NCBI GenBank assembly: GCA_965644315.1
Contig: CBFFRQ010000096.1
Location: 62,001 to 126,000, forward strand
DNA: 64,000 nt
Origin: Caecitellus pseudoparvulus
Taxonomy: Eukaryota; Bigyra: Bicosoecida
Direction: 5' to 3'
In this document: piece after piece, positions 10,301-23,177 of the stretch
How the letters are laid out: the number at the start of each line of letters is the position of its first letter
Numbering within the stretch: position 1 is the first letter of the stretch
Program-made: the position numbers and the translations under genes
Notes under the pieces: generated by a model
Seen by the model: only the letters and a program-made list of their open reading frames with translations
Told to the model about the DNA's origin: nothing
The model's database searches: none

Positions 10301-13300
10301 CTGCACCTGCACCTTCATGGCCTCGCAGGCGCTCTGCTCCTTCTGAGCAGCGTTGGTCTCCGCCTCCACCTGGGCGGCCTTCGCAGACACGGCGTCAGCG
10401 ATGACTTCAGCCGCAGCGCGCTTCTCTTCTGCCGCGTCCAGGAGCTCCTTCAAGCTGGCTTCGATGCGCGCGACATCCTCTGCCGTCTCCTCCAGCTTGT
10501 CCACGCCAGACCCCAGGCGGTCGATCTGTCCCAGCAGCTGGGTGCGCTGGGCGGCAAGGAGGGACGTGTACAACTTCAGCCCTTCCAAGAAGGACTTTGG
10601 CGTGGTGTAAGCGCGCCGGCGGTCGCTCTCAGCGAAGCGCGTGGCCACCTCGTTCACGGCCTGGAAGGCGAAAGGCATGAACTGCACGATGGCCTCGCGC
10701 ACCTTGGGTGTGCCCAGATCGGACACCTCTGCCAGCGTGCGCCGCCCGACAGACAGAAGTGCCTCCTCCGGCCACGGGTGGAACCAGTCAATGGTTGTGG
10801 AGTTGATGAGGGCAGGGAAGCGCAGGGCACGCCGAGCAAAGACGTCCCCTGGGGAGAAGCACAGCACGACGTGAAGGTTGGCCCGCACCTGTGACATGAA
10901 GTATTCCCAGCAGGTGTCCTTGTCAGTGGACAGGCCAGCGGCCTTGACCTTGCCGGCAATGTCGCCCACGATGGTGTCCTTGTCCTCTGCCGCGTACAGC
11001 CCCGCGACGCTCCCGGAGGCCAGGATGTCGTTCAGGATGACCAGGAAGCGCTCATTCGTGATCTGGCTGTCGCGCAGGAGGAACATGACTCCCTCCTGCT
11101 TCACGCCAGTCTTGTAGTAGAGGGCCTTGACGTCTTCCTTGAAGTCAGTCATGCTGTATGTTGCACTGACACGGATGGAGGAGATGGACAGGTCGCACAG
11201 GAAGGCTGCGAGCCGAGCCAGGCTCTGCTTGCCACTGCCACCGACGCCCATGAGCAGGGCATGGCCGGCGGTGGGGGACCGCAGCACTCTGGAGATGCGC
11301 GTGACGTGGCGCACGGCGTCCCCGAACAGCACCAGATTCATGGCAGTGGAGACCTCGTTGTGCTCCTTGAGAGCATCGCCAATAGTGCGTGTGAGCGTGT
11401 CCATGCTGGACACCTTGTCGTACACTCCATCGTGGCGGGTCTCGGCAAAGTGGCAGAAAAGCAGCGGCTCCGCGCCAGTCTGCGCGAAGTAGGCACTCAG
11501 GTTATACTGGGGGAAGCGCTTCTTTGCCTGCGCCAGCGCCAGCTGCTTGTAGCGCCCCGCGTCAGCCTCCGTCACCAGGCGGTCACTGTACACGCGGTCA
11601 GACTCGTGCAGCCACAGCCTCACGAGCTTGCCAGGGTCCTTGAACTGCGCTGGCTGGGCTGTGAGCAGGCCTTGGAAGACTGCGGACAGGTGCCGCACCG
11701 AGAACTCGTAGTGGATGTTGCGGGCAGACTTCTTGAATGCGCCTGACACAGCCGCATGCAGGCCCAGCGCACCGTTGATGAGGTGGGACGAAATGGCCTG
11801 CACCTCGTCTGGGAAAGACGCCAGGTGACCGTCCAGGAAGGTCTGGTAGATGGTGAGCAGGGACAGGGCGCCAGGGAAGTCCACCGCGAAAGTCGCAAAG
11901 TGCCGTTGCAGGCGTGGGTTGATGTGGAACGACCCAGTCGTGGGGTTCATCGCCGCCACGTACTGCGTGTTGATGATGCTCTTGAGGAACAACTTGGCAC
12001 GGTCGTACCAGTGGCCGTAGTCAATGTGCTGGCGCACGAGGGCAATGGCGGACTGCGTGTCATACGGGTCCACCTCGGGCAAGTTCAAGTCATCCAAGAA
12101 CACCACCTGAGACTTGGTGCCAGGCGGGCCGTACGTTGTGCCAGACTTGCGGTCCAGGGAGCTCTCTAGCGTGCCCTGCAGTGCCAGCGCGTCAACGTAG
12201 AAGTTGAAGTTGATGGTGTTGGCGATGTACTTGCTGGAGTCCATCTGGGACATGAGGCCCTTGAGCAGGGCAGTCTTGCCGCACCCAGCGGCGCCTGCCA
12301 TCATCACTGGCTTGCCAGCGTCCATGAGCCGGCGGGCCCAGAAGGAAATGGCGACAGTCTCTGGAGTGGGCACGTAGCACGTCGCCATATCCATCTTTGA
12401 CGAGTCGAACGTGACGGGGTAGAAGAGAGGAGAGGCCTTCCAGCTCTCCAGCAAGCCCGTGTCTGGGTTCAGCGTGAAGTCGAAGACGCTGTCGCGCGAA
12501 GGGAAGCGCACACCCTTGAATGAGGCCTTGAACCAGTCGGAGAACTCCCGCTTCCAGTCGACACCGTCCTTCTCCCCCGCACACGAGCCAAACGCCCAGA
12601 CAGCTGAGTACGCGAAGACGTACTCCAGCGGAGCGGCAACAGCAGGGTCCAGGGGCTCGGAGGACTCGCTGGCCTGTGCCTCGTCCACCAAGTCAGCGAC
12701 CTTCATGTGGGTGGCGTAGTACGCAGAGGAATCCATGTCTGACTTGGAGCCCTGCTTCTCAGCCTTCTTCTTCGCTCGAGGGGACCGGCGGCCAGCGGCA
12801 GCTGCAGCCGCGGCGGCTTCATCTTGAGAGCGCTTGCGGTCAGCATCACCAGGCACAGGCAGGAGGGAGGAAAGGTAGTCCAAGAACACCCCCACCAAAG
12901 CAGTGTCCTCCAGGGGCACGAGTGGCTGCAGGGTCTTCTTGTGGTACAACAGGATGGGCGGGAGGTACTCATCGAAGAGCACCTGGAGTGTGGCACAGAT
13001 GGAGGGCGGGTAAGGCGCCGCTGCAAGCCACGAGGCGACGAGGTTGCGCCACTGGTACCCAGTATCCGAGGAGATGAAGATGATGCCAGCACGCGAGACA
13101 GTTGCCGGGGAGGCAAAGCGCAGGTCGCGCAGCTCGAACAGCATGCGCATGTGGTCTTTCAAGGGAATGCGCTCGTTCGAAGCCAGGGTGAGCATCTTGT
13201 TGTCGTCCATGACGGAGTTCATGCTCTCGATCCAGTTGGCGTCCAGGTCGCCGTCCAGCATGATCCACTTGGGGTCCTCGTCCGGAATTTCGCCCATGCT

Positions 13301-16300
13301 TCGCATGATCTCGGGCAGCAGACCGTCCTTCCAGTCACGTGTGGCCAGCACTACGTGCCCGTACAGCTCAGCAGGCGACACTGCTTTGGGGTTTAGGTCC
13401 CGCGTGAGTGTCTTGCGGCCAATGGTGCTGCGGGCCGCCTGCAACGTCTTCCACGTCTCGGTCTTGCCGCAGCCGGGTGGCCCCAGGAGGAACACGGAGT
13501 GTCGAATCTCCAGCAGCTCGTCCAGCTGCACACACTTGAGGCAGAAGTCGTCAGAGGCGGCGAGGCCTCGCTTCTCGGCAGCGGCGACCACAGCGCTCTC
13601 CAGTTCTTGGCTGCGCTTGCGGGGGGGATCGATGGCAGGGAAGAGGTCTGACAGCAAGCCGAAGAAGACGACTCGGTCTGCCTGCACGATCTTGGGGGTG
13701 TTGAAGTCGCGCAGGGCACGCATGAGCAGCTCCTGCTCATCCAGCTCAGGCTCTGCACGCTTGAACGCTCCAGCGACAACCAACACAGACTTCACGGCAC
13801 GAAGGCCCCAGTCATAGTGGCTTTGCTTGGACAGCAGCTCCTGCAGCAGCGAGTACAGGCCGTAGAATTTGCGTGCCAGCAGCTTGCTGGCTTCGAAGCC
13901 CTCAGCCATGAGGAAGTTCTCAGTGATGAGCACCAGGTCTGGCACCATGACAGTGATGGGGCGGAAGAGCGCCTTGAGGCCTTCAGGCAGCTCTGCTCGC
14001 CCCAAGTAGCCAGGGTTCATGGTGATGAACACGCCTGCAGTGCCCGCCTGGCGATCGATCTTGACTTCAGAGCCCTCGATGGACACTGTGGCCTTGTCCT
14101 CCCTCACGGCGTCGCACAGCGCCTTGAACTGCACGGAGCACACCGACAACACCTCAGGCAGCAGGCGATTGAACTCATCGAAGCAACCCCAAGAGCCGGA
14201 AGCAGCGAGGCCCAGGAAAATGTTGCCCAAGGAGCGGAAGTCCATCTCCGGAGAGCAGTTAAACACGTAGCACGCTTTGCCCATCGCTGACGCCAAGTCC
14301 TTGGTTGTCTCCGTCTTCCCCGTTCCGGCGGGGCCAGCGGGGGCGCAGCCCATCTTCAAGTACAGAGCCTGCGTCGCCGTCACGTAGATGCGGTCAGTCA
14401 GAGGTGTAATGACGAGACGAGCGGCATTACCCAGGTACTCGTAGCCGTAGTTGAAGGTGGTGTTCAAGGTCTTGATGTGGGAGTCTCCCCCGTTCACGTC
14501 CACGAATGTGTGCTTGAGCTGCGACTGCCACTGGAAGGCGTTGGCATCCTTGACTCCCTGGTCCACGAGCTGCTGGACGATGTCGCGCTGGTGAGAGTCT
14601 TGGGTGATCATGACCATGACACGCCGACGCTGCTCCTTCGTCAAGGACGTGCGCGTGATGCGGATGAGGTCAGCGAGGTCCTTGCTCTGCTGCTCGTTGT
14701 ACTTGGCCAAGGCATCAGGGCTACCGGTGCTGACAGCGCCGAGAGCCGCTTGCGTGGCCTCATAGTGCCGCATGGCTGCCACGACCACGACGATCTGGGC
14801 TGGGAAAGCAGGGCGCCCATCTGCACCTTCCTTCATGAGCCACGGTGACCGACCTGTGTCGCCTTCGTATGCCTTGTACGCGTCCACAAGGTAGCCTTGC
14901 AGCGACTTCTGCTGGCCTTCCAGCACCGCTGCAAGGTATGCCTCTGCCTTGCCTGTGAGCGGAACGGGAGTGCGGAAGGACACTGTCTCCTTGCCGACAC
15001 CCGCGACGAATTCGGTGGCTGAGGGGCGCCCGCCGCCCTGTCCGTCTGCTAGCACAAGGTCCTTCGTGGCCAGCATGACCTTGGACACGTGGCGCATGAT
15101 GGCGGACGGGTTGTCACCGTTGCTGAGCAAGTGCAGCAGGTCAGCCTCCGACACGAAGAAGAAGCGGGGGAAGATGCGGCGCTTTTCGTCCAGGAAGGAC
15201 ATGAGGGCCTTGCGGCACACCTCGAGGCCAGATTGCTGCTCCTCCAGGGTGCTCTGCACGCCGTCACGGTTGCAGGCGGCAACCACCCACTCGTCCTTCA
15301 CAGCCTGCGCAAACACCTGCCGCACGACAGTGTCGATGGCGCCGAACTGCGTCGCTGCGTCTGGCAGGGCAGTCTTCACTTCTGCGCTGTGCAGAAAGAG
15401 GGGCGCCAGGTACTTCCAAATGCGCCCAACATCACCCAGCAGGCCCACGACGTCTGCGACAGCAGTCAGCTTGGTCTGCCACCCTGTGATCTCCTCCTCA
15501 AAGGAAGCTCGGTAACGGGAGCCCACCATGGCTTGCACGGCCATCTGGTCATTCTCCAGCACCTCCACGTCGTCTTCATGCAGCTTCACAGTGGTCACGC
15601 CGTCACCCAGGTCCTCATTCACCCACTTAACCTTCTCCCAAGTCGCGGTCAGGCGGGCCAGCACTGTCTCCATCTGTGCCTCCTTCACAGCTTGGTCGGT
15701 GATCTCCTCCACTTCCGCCTGGAACTTGTGCAGTTGCAAGTTGAAGAGGTCATCCAAGCGCAGGCTGGGATCCTCAGGGGGTGGGGTGAAGTCCTTGCCT
15801 GTCACGTCGCGCAGCGCATGCCAGTGCCGCAGGCGCATGGACGGGTGGCGCAGGGCAAGGATCAGCGGGCACGACGACACGAACTCCCGCATCATCGTGT
15901 TCAGGCCCTTGAACGCAGAGCACCACTTGATGGAGCTGTGCAGGCCCTGGTTTACCCGGCGCAGCAGGGCCTTGGCCTCTTCCTCAAGCAAGTCAGCGTC
16001 CACTTCGCTCCATAGCGTCGTCTTGCTTTCTGCAATGTAGGCCAGGCATTCCTCTGCGAGATCCCACAGCTCCCGCATGTTCTCCAAGTCGGCATCCACG
16101 CCCTCCATGGCCTCCAAGCTGGCCTTCACGGTCTTGGGGATGTCAAACATGTCTGCAACGTGCTTGCGTTCGTGAGCGTCGGCCCACTCAGCCTCGTGCC
16201 GGGTTGCAGCGGTAGCAAGGGATGCCCGGGCCGGGCCCACGCCGGTCTCCCACTGCCAGTGCGGCAGCTTGTGCGTGCCCTCCGCGTACCGCAGCACGCG

Positions 16301-19300
16301 GGCCTCGTAGGCACCCAGCTCCCCACGGGTGGAGGCACCGTGCACCTTGATAAGGTGCTGGATAGCACCCCTCGTGATGGGCACTTGCCGCTGGACCTCC
16401 TCCCAAGATTCGTCACAGCGCGTGAGAGAGGTCTCCACCGAGCGGCCCAAGATGGGGTCACCGCCGGAGGCCATGCGGCGCTGGCCACCGGGAGGTCCAC
16501 CCTCTGCCTCGCTGTGCATGCGGGCACGGTAGTCCAATGCAGCCTTTACCTTCTGAGAAGTCAACTCCACCCCCTCCTGCTTGTCTGCGACTGCGAGAAG
16601 GTGCTCCTTCACCCTCATCAGGGCGGGCACGCTGTCCTCAGGGACATCTTCTTGCAGGCCGCTCAGAGACGTCTTGATGAACGTGGACATGCCTCGGAGG
16701 TCTGACTTGATGCTGGCAGCGACCAGCGGCCCCGTGAGGGAGTTCAGCCGAACGGCAGCCTCCTCCTGGGTCAGCCCGTCCAAGCCGCGCGGCGGCTGCC
16801 CCATGGCTTCCTCCATGGTCGTGTGCACCCGCTCGATGGCTTCCTCCTTCGGGTAGAAATGGGCGATGTAGGGAGACCCGCGCACTGGCCCCTCGTTGCC
16901 GCCGAAAGTGCCGTTAAAAGTGATGGCCACGCGGTACTTGCCAGCCTTGACGGGCGTGTACTGGATGAGGTACGTGCCGTCCCCGTTGTCGAGGGTGGTG
17001 GAAGTGACGTCTTCCCACAAGTCTTCGTCGTCCTCGTCGATCTCGATGGGGCCATCGTCCGTGCCCAGTGTGGATGTACGCACGGTCAGCTCATGTGCAT
17101 CCTTGCTTTCCTGCGCAGCACCTGCTGGGGGAGCAGGCGGCAGCAGCTCAACTTGAAGGGTCACCGAGCCGGCCGGCTTTGCGTCCTTGTCCAGCAGGTC
17201 CACGATCATGGTTTGGGAGATGCCCCCACCAGCTGCCAGGCGGTGCACCAAGTCGGCCACAGTGGCACCGCCGAGGAAATCATCCTCCCGGCCAAGCCAC
17301 TGGTCGCTGTCGTCATCCATGACCACCACTCGCATCAGTGCAGCGGCTGGGTTGATGCCATCAAGAGGGATGCGCAGGACCTGGTCAAACTTGGGATCCA
17401 GTGCGTCTTGCACGGTGGCAGACCGATCCACTGCCTTGGGGTGCAATTCCTTGTCCCCCACACGCACGACGACGTAGGGGTCAGCTGACTTGCTCTCGAT
17501 GCCAGCTGTGCTGTCTGGGGTCAAGTTCTTGCCACTGATGAGCTTTACCGCCAACTCGCCCTCCAGCGGTGCAAGGGGGTTGAAAGTGCCATCCCCTGAG
17601 CCTGCTACTGGAGCCTCCACAGTGGGGATGAAGCAGGCAGAGAGCTCTAGCTGCCCCGCCTCTGCACCCCCTCCAGCAGCAAGGGGCACCCATCGGTGCT
17701 GGAAGCAACCACCAGCCTTCATGATGTCCTCCAGCAAGTCAATGGTGGCTGTGCCCATGAAATCATCACGGTCAGGCCCGTCGTCCTTGTCTGCCACGAT
17801 CAAGCGCAGCACAGCGTCATCCACTGGGTGATCCTTCAGCACATATGTGAGCACGTCATCGTACTCGGGGTCAGCAGTGTCGTCAACTTTGTGAGTGTAC
17901 TGCAGGAGAGCGCCAGAAGGTCGCTTGCCTACCCCCACAGCAACGTACGGGTCTGCTTCGCCGTCTTCTCCCGCCGCCGCCGCCGCTGACAGCTGCAGCC
18001 CCTTGCCACGGTGAACGTGCACAGTCAGCGTGCCGTTCAAGGGCGCGTCTGCATCTAGCGGCATGTGAACAGCAGGGCGCGGCACCCAGGAGGGTTCGGG
18101 GCGGGGGGCCTCCTTGCTCTCCTCCGCCGCTTGGCCTGCTGCCGCCATGCCGCCGCCCCGGATCTCATCAGCAAACTGCCCCGGGAAGGCGTTGGTGGGG
18201 ATCCACTTGACACTGACAGTGAAGTTGTCCTCCCCCGTCGAGCGAGGCTTGTTCTCAGAGTCACGCGCCTGCACCACGACGTAGGCGGGCGTCTCGGCAG
18301 CCCCACCGTCCAAGACACCCGACCCGAACGCCAAGGAATGGCTGGCGTCTGTAACGGAGTGGAAAGTGTACTCCTGGAACGTGTTTGTGAGCTCCATGGC
18401 ACCCTGTCTGACCCGAAGCTGGGTCTTGCCGGGGCCCAGCCGCTCAAAGGCAGGCGTGTCCACAACGATGCGGGTCGGCGACACGTACCGGGCAGTGGCC
18501 TCTTCAAACGCCGAGCCCTTGCCACGCTGGAATCGCACTGTGATATCGGTGTCTTCCAGGAATCCCTCACCGTGGATGGCCAGGGACTGCCCCCCTGTGA
18601 CGGGTCCAGACCCAGGCTCGATGTCCAGCACAGCGTAAGGGGGGCCCACGAGCGCACTGAGGTCCAAGGAGTACAGACCATCCAGCCAGCGGTTAGACCA
18701 GCCGCCAAACACTAGCATGCGGGAGTGGCGAGCATCGTAGGCCGCCAGGGTGTCCGAGCGCGGCGTGGGTGCCGCCTCGCCGAGCACGTTCACCGAGGGT
18801 TGCCAAGATGCGTTGCCTGCCACATCGCGCACACCGCCATCTCCAGCTGAGACAGCAGGGGTTGACGCACCACCATCCCCTGTGGCTGCCCCTGCCTCTC
18901 CGCCTTCGCTGTCTTGGTTGGGGTTGCGCGTGACGACCAGCTCTGAGCTGGGCCCCAAGTTGTCGAAGACGTCCACCCGGGAAGTGAAAGAGCCTTGCAC
19001 ACGAGCACGCTCGCCAGTGTCGCCAAGAGATCCACCGAAGACGATCATCTTCACTGTGGGAATGGCTTCCACGGCCAGTGCCGAGTGGCCCCAGCGCGGC
19101 GCGCCGTGTGCTGGGTCAATGCAGGACCAAATGAGGGTGTTGGTGTCAAACACCCACGTATCACTGAACTGCTGCTTGGCGTTCCACCCACCGTGCACAA
19201 TGATGCAGTTCTTCACTACCACAGCAGAGTGAGAGGAGCGGGGGTGAGGCGCCGGTGTGCGCTCCTTGATGGGGATGTGGCTCCACTTGATGTCCCGAGA

Positions 19301-20221
19301 AGATGCGGAGAAGACATGCATGTCGTTGAAGTCACGGCGGGCAAAGCCGTCCCCACCATAACCTCCGAACACCCAAACTTTGCCGGCGACGAGGGAGGCT
19401 GAATGCCCTCCTCGGGGCGCAGGCGGTTCACCCAGCTTGGCTGCCTCACGGGTCAGGGTATGGTTGCCCTGCTCGTCGAAGGTGTAGGCGGGGGGGATAG
19501 GCTGGTGCCATGTCTGCTTCTTTGTGTTGAGCACCCACACATCAGAGTACCGTGTGGATGACGACGCGAAGCCGCCGAAAATGAGCAGGCGGCTCTCGCC
19601 TACCACGGTGGCAGTGTGCTTGTACCGGGGAGGGGGGACATTGCCGCCAGTTGGGGCAACCTTCACCCAACGCCAAGGGGCCGTGGAACCTGCCGCTGGA
19701 AGTTTTACACGGTACAAGTCGCTGTTAGGGCCTGGTCGGCGTTCCCCACGTGCGCCGCCTGGTACGTCCTTCAGCGTCGGGTCCAGACCGCCAAACATGA
19801 AGGCGTCTTCGCCAACGACTGTCAGCGTGTGGCCGCTGCGCTTGCCAGGCACATCGCCTGCAACGTTTTCCACCTTGGACCACTCAAGTGCAGCATCGGT
19901 GTCTTGCTGTGAAGTTGGAGGCAGGGAGGGGGGTTCGTTGACGACGTGGCGCAGTCGAGTTGGTATCGGAAAACGGCGGCAAGTGCGCGGGGCTCTCTGC
20001 CGCCTGCACACGCGCACCCAGCCCAGGGACAGCGCCCACGACACACGTCTGACAATGAAACGTCACCAGGCTGGCGGGATTGCCCCGCCTTTACCGTGCA
20101 CCGCCCGCCGACAACTTGCACGATCAGGCCCAACGGCATCGCATGCGACCAAACTCACCAGCAGGCCGAAGGGTGACACGAACTCCTCCACTCCATCGTC
20201 TGACTTCTCCTCAAGTGACAT
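4334..20221 (-). CDS. Outer-arm axonemal dynein heavy chain, alpha type (Kelch tail)
   Basis: The inferred exons are 20221-20159 (21 codons, ending GGC-CTG-CTG before GTGAGT) and 19906-4334, joined across a 252-nt intron. The uninterrupted frame upstream of 19906 has only a GTG start, which supports the split. The protein is about 5,211 residues. Kelch repeats run to about 440, an IPT/TIG domain covers 440-530, and a filamin-type repeat is interrupted by two C2 domains (about 640-780 and 800-920). The linker follows. Motor P-loops are GPAGTGKT (AAA1, about 1,878), GPPGCGKT (AAA2, about 2,161), GAAGCGKT (AAA3, about 2,557) and GVGGSGKQ (AAA4, about 2,906). A coiled-coil stalk with the microtubule-binding tip lies at about 3,140-3,470. 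AAA5 and AAA6 are separated by an insertion of about 500 residues containing an IQ motif, and a Lys-rich loop sits near 4,890. The Kelch and filamin tail matches the Chlamydomonas ODA11 alpha chain. The product is the ATP-driven microtubule motor of the axoneme outer arm. Confidence 0.95.
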
Positions 20222-20576
20222 CCTGTTGAGAATGTGGTTCCGCCGCGGAGGCCACTGGGTGGTCTCGCAGGGCTCAACACAACTCAAGCAGCAAGTCAGC
20301 TACGAGGCGCCTCGTCGATGATGGGCAGGCGTCCTTCAACACTTGAATGCCTGTGCTTACGTGGCTACACAGGCAACAGGTGCCTTTCGTGTGCGCAAAA
20401 GGGGGATCCCCTTTTCATCCCCTTCGTGCTGAGTGAGAGGGATCTTGTCACGTTTTGTATTGACTGGACTGCGCTGTCGCACCGGTCACCTCGCCCATGT
20501 ATCCGGCTGCGAACAGCTGCTGGGTCCGGGACAAATCAACGACACACCTGGGAAGGGCAGTTGCGTCACGTCATAC
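20222..20576. promoter_or_regulatory. Divergent intergenic region between dynein and TBC genes
   Basis: These 355 nt separate the two inferred start codons and should hold both promoters and 5' leaders. I see no TATA box that stands out, no RNA gene and no convincing coding frame. A GGCAAC half-site at 20372-20377 resembles half of an RFX X-box, but the other half is poor. Confidence 0.4.
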
Positions 20577-22723
20577 ATGCTGAGGAAGTCCCGCTCTTTC
20601 ATACTTGTTGCCAAGTCTTCCTCGCAGCCGGTGCCTTCTGCAGCTGCTTGTGCTGCTCGTCCCGCTGTGGGGGCACCGGCGACACCTGTCCATCCCCACA
20701 ACACAGCGCGGGCATGTGCAGGGGGGTAAATGGGATGTACGGCGTCGACACCAGGTGTTGTTGAACCAGGGCTGGATGGCAAAGGTACGGCGTCGCACTG
20801 CTCGCGGAAATTGCTGCTTCAGCAACACACCCGGCAAGCCCCGTACTCGCAGTGGTGTGCTATGCGGGCGACGAGTCTGGGGATGCAAGACGTCTGCTGA
20901 AGGCCATGAGGGAAGAAGGCGCAACTGCAGCCGCTCTCAGGCGGCGTTTCAGGAGGCACGGGGAGCAGAAAGGCTTCATTCCCCATGGCGTGAGGTGGGC
21001 GGCTTGGCCGCTGCTCCTGGGCGTGGACGGCATGCTGGCGTCGGCGTCTGGGCTGTATGACGCGCTGCTGCGCCTGGGCCGCAGCCCCTCAGACACAGAC
21101 ATTCGCAAGGACATCGGCCGCACCATGCCGCGGCTTCCGCTGCTGCGGAGCTCGCTGCACCAGCGCTGGAAGGGACCCGGCCTCCCGCAATTGTATCGCA
21201 TCCTCACAGCCTTCGCGCACTTGGACGTGGAAGTAGGTTACACGCAAGGCATGTCCTTTGTCGCAGCTATGGCCCTGATCGTGGGCATGCCTGAGGAAGT
21301 CGCTTTCTTCTGGCTGGTGGGCATGATGTACCGTGCGCACTTGGCTATCCTGTTCAAGCCTCCACTGAGCACCGCTTGCGTGGCGGCAGAGGCAGTGCAC
21401 GCCTTGCTCAAACGCAAGGCGCCCAGAGTGGCTCAGCGCATGGCAGCAGTGGGCATGTCTGCGGGGGCGCTGTACAGCGTGTCGTGGCTGCTGTCATGCT
21501 TCGCATCGTCCCCGCTGCCCACATCGACCCTCCTCGTCGTCTTTGACCACCTGCACTGCCAGGTGCCAGAAGCAGAGGCAACTGCAACCCTCCCTGAGCA
21601 CGTGGGGCAGACGCACAGCGCTGCCAAGGCGCGGCTGCGGGGCGAGGAGCCCGCTCCACGTCGGCTTCCCAGCAGCCAGCCGGTCCGGCTGTCGACACCT
21701 GCCGACTTCGCCGCCGCCTATGGCAGGCGCTTGCAGCGCCTGCCGCCTGTGCTGCTGCAAAGCACTCTGGCGCTCGTGCTGGCGCAGGAGGAGAAGTTAC
21801 TGCGCTGCTCCTCCTTTGACACAGTGGCAGCCACGCTCACCTGTCGGCACGTGCAGGACCTGCGCAGCCAGTGGGGGCGTGAGCGCGTCCTGGCCGAGCT
21901 GGATGCCGTGGAGGCTGGCCAGCAAGAGGGCCCCGCGCCTGCGCCAGGGACTGAGCACGAGTCACTTTGCCCCAAGTTCTCCCTGCAGCCGGTGCATGCG
22001 GCGTCCCCGGCGTCGCCCACCCTGCAGGAGAGCTTGGCGGGGGAGGCAGGTGAGGGGGTGCACGCCCCTTGGCTTGTGCATTGGGGTGGGCCGCCTGCGA
22101 CCCAGGACGCACAAGTGGATGCCCTGACCCACCCCGTGCACGCACTTGGCCCGCCACGCCGCTGGAGCCCTGTACAAGCAGGCGAAGGGCAGCCCTTGGT
22201 GGAGCCAGCCTGCGTGACAGCGGCCCGCGAAGCTTCCGCCGGGCCAGCTGGGGCGGGCGCTGCCTTGCAGCGGGGCGGCTCCACCCACCCTGCTGCAGTG
22301 GTCCTGCGGTCTGGAGGCATGCAGTTGGATGAGCCAGCCCCCGATGTGAGCGTCATGGTGGATGGGCTGCCGTGCTTGCCTTGGATGCTCCCGCGGCCGT
22401 TCGCAGCCACGCTCCGCAGTGCTGCCTGCCGCTTCTCCGCATCGCAACTGCGACAGGCAGTTGTAGAGGCAGTGGCGGGCATGCTGCCAGACTTGGAGAG
22501 TGCGGAGGCGTCCGGCCTGCCGAGCCATGCCCCCTTGTCGGAAGAGTGGCCGACGAGGCTGACGCCCAGTCTGTCCAGGACCGCAAGCAGCCAGGGCGCA
22601 GCCGAGACAGGTGAGCCGTCGACGCTTGTGCACGTGCAGCCTGCCACAGAGGACGACGGGGCACCTCGAAAGGACAGCGGGGAACGCCCGCCTCCAGTTC
22701 CTGGCGGCCAGGACTCGGCCTGA
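20577..22723 (+). CDS. TBC-domain Rab GTPase-activating protein
   Basis: The inferred exons are 20577-20725 and 20770-22723, across a 44-nt intron (donor GTAAAT, acceptor AACCAG) that keeps the frame, giving 700 residues. Without this join the frame opens only on a GTG at 20852, and its first internal ATG is at 20906. The TBC domain covers residues about 120-395. Its opening has RWAAWPLLLG, then the arginine-finger motif IRKDIGRT (IxxDxxR) near 160 and the glutamine-finger motif VGYTQGM (YxQ) near 205. Both catalytic fingers are present, so it should stimulate GTP hydrolysis by a Rab. The last 300 residues are low-complexity, rich in Pro, Ala, Ser and Glu, and probably disordered. The gene is divergent from dynein and ends 29 nt from the convergent NDUFA2 gene. 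The 5' exon is the uncertain part. Confidence 0.8.
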
Positions 22724-22752
22724 ACAACGAATGCATTGCTGCGTCCACACCA

Positions 22753-23177
22753 TCATCTGTCCACCATGACGAAAGGCACCTGAGTGTGAGCTTGCCGGTC
22801 CCTCTCAGCATACTCCCCCATGAGCACTGCCTTCTCCATGATAGTGTCAATCTCCTTCACAGTCTTCCCTTCCACGTTGAAGTTCTGCTGCTCTGTCGCA
22901 CCTGCACACGGGCAGAGAGGCGGCAGCGTTTCATCGGCGTGCACCGAATCCCGCTGGCTTGCAGGGACGCACCATAGTGGACATTGATCACAGCAGGGGT
23001 TCCCTTGACCCCTCGGATGCACAGTGGCATGGTCGGGTTCAGCTCCTTCAGCGCACCGAAAGCCTTGTTGTACCACTTGGTCACGCCATGACTGGCTTGG
23101 CCGGGGCTGACTGCCGTGGGGTCGGCAAACACCCACACGCGGCTGATGTTGCGCCCCGCAAATGCGCGCCAGCTCAT
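22753..23177 (-). CDS. NDUFA2: Mitochondrial complex I subunit NDUFA2 (B8)
   Basis: Exons are 23177-22973 and 22901-22753, across a 71-nt intron with donor GTGCGT and acceptor GTGCAG. The join CAC-TAT-G/GT-GCG is in phase and gives 117 residues. The sequence keeps the thioredoxin-like fold of the family: an N-terminal basic stretch, the helix VTKWYNKAFGALKELNPTMP, a strand PLCIRG followed by a V-x-V-x-Y-G turn, then a helix with KTVKEIDTIMEKAV. It is a small accessory subunit of NADH:ubiquinone oxidoreductase in the mitochondrial inner membrane. It is slightly longer than the human form (99 residues), mainly at the C terminus. Neither exon alone would be recognised as a gene. Confidence 0.8.

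Noticed and set aside
4130-18715. Many plus-strand frames of 100-500 codons opposite the dynein gene (for example 4130-5641, 5702-7177, 6945-8153)
   Set aside because: High-GC antisense shadows of a frame with unmistakable dynein motifs; none shows family features.
19907-20044. Dynein frame extended upstream to 20044
   Set aside because: It starts on GTG and runs through sequence ending in a strong acceptor. The MSLEEKSDDGVEEF exon with a GTGAGT donor is a better N terminus.
20361-20377. X-box-like GTGGCT...GGCAAC near the dynein promoter
   Set aside because: One half-site is imperfect and the spacing of five bases is too long for a typical RFX site.
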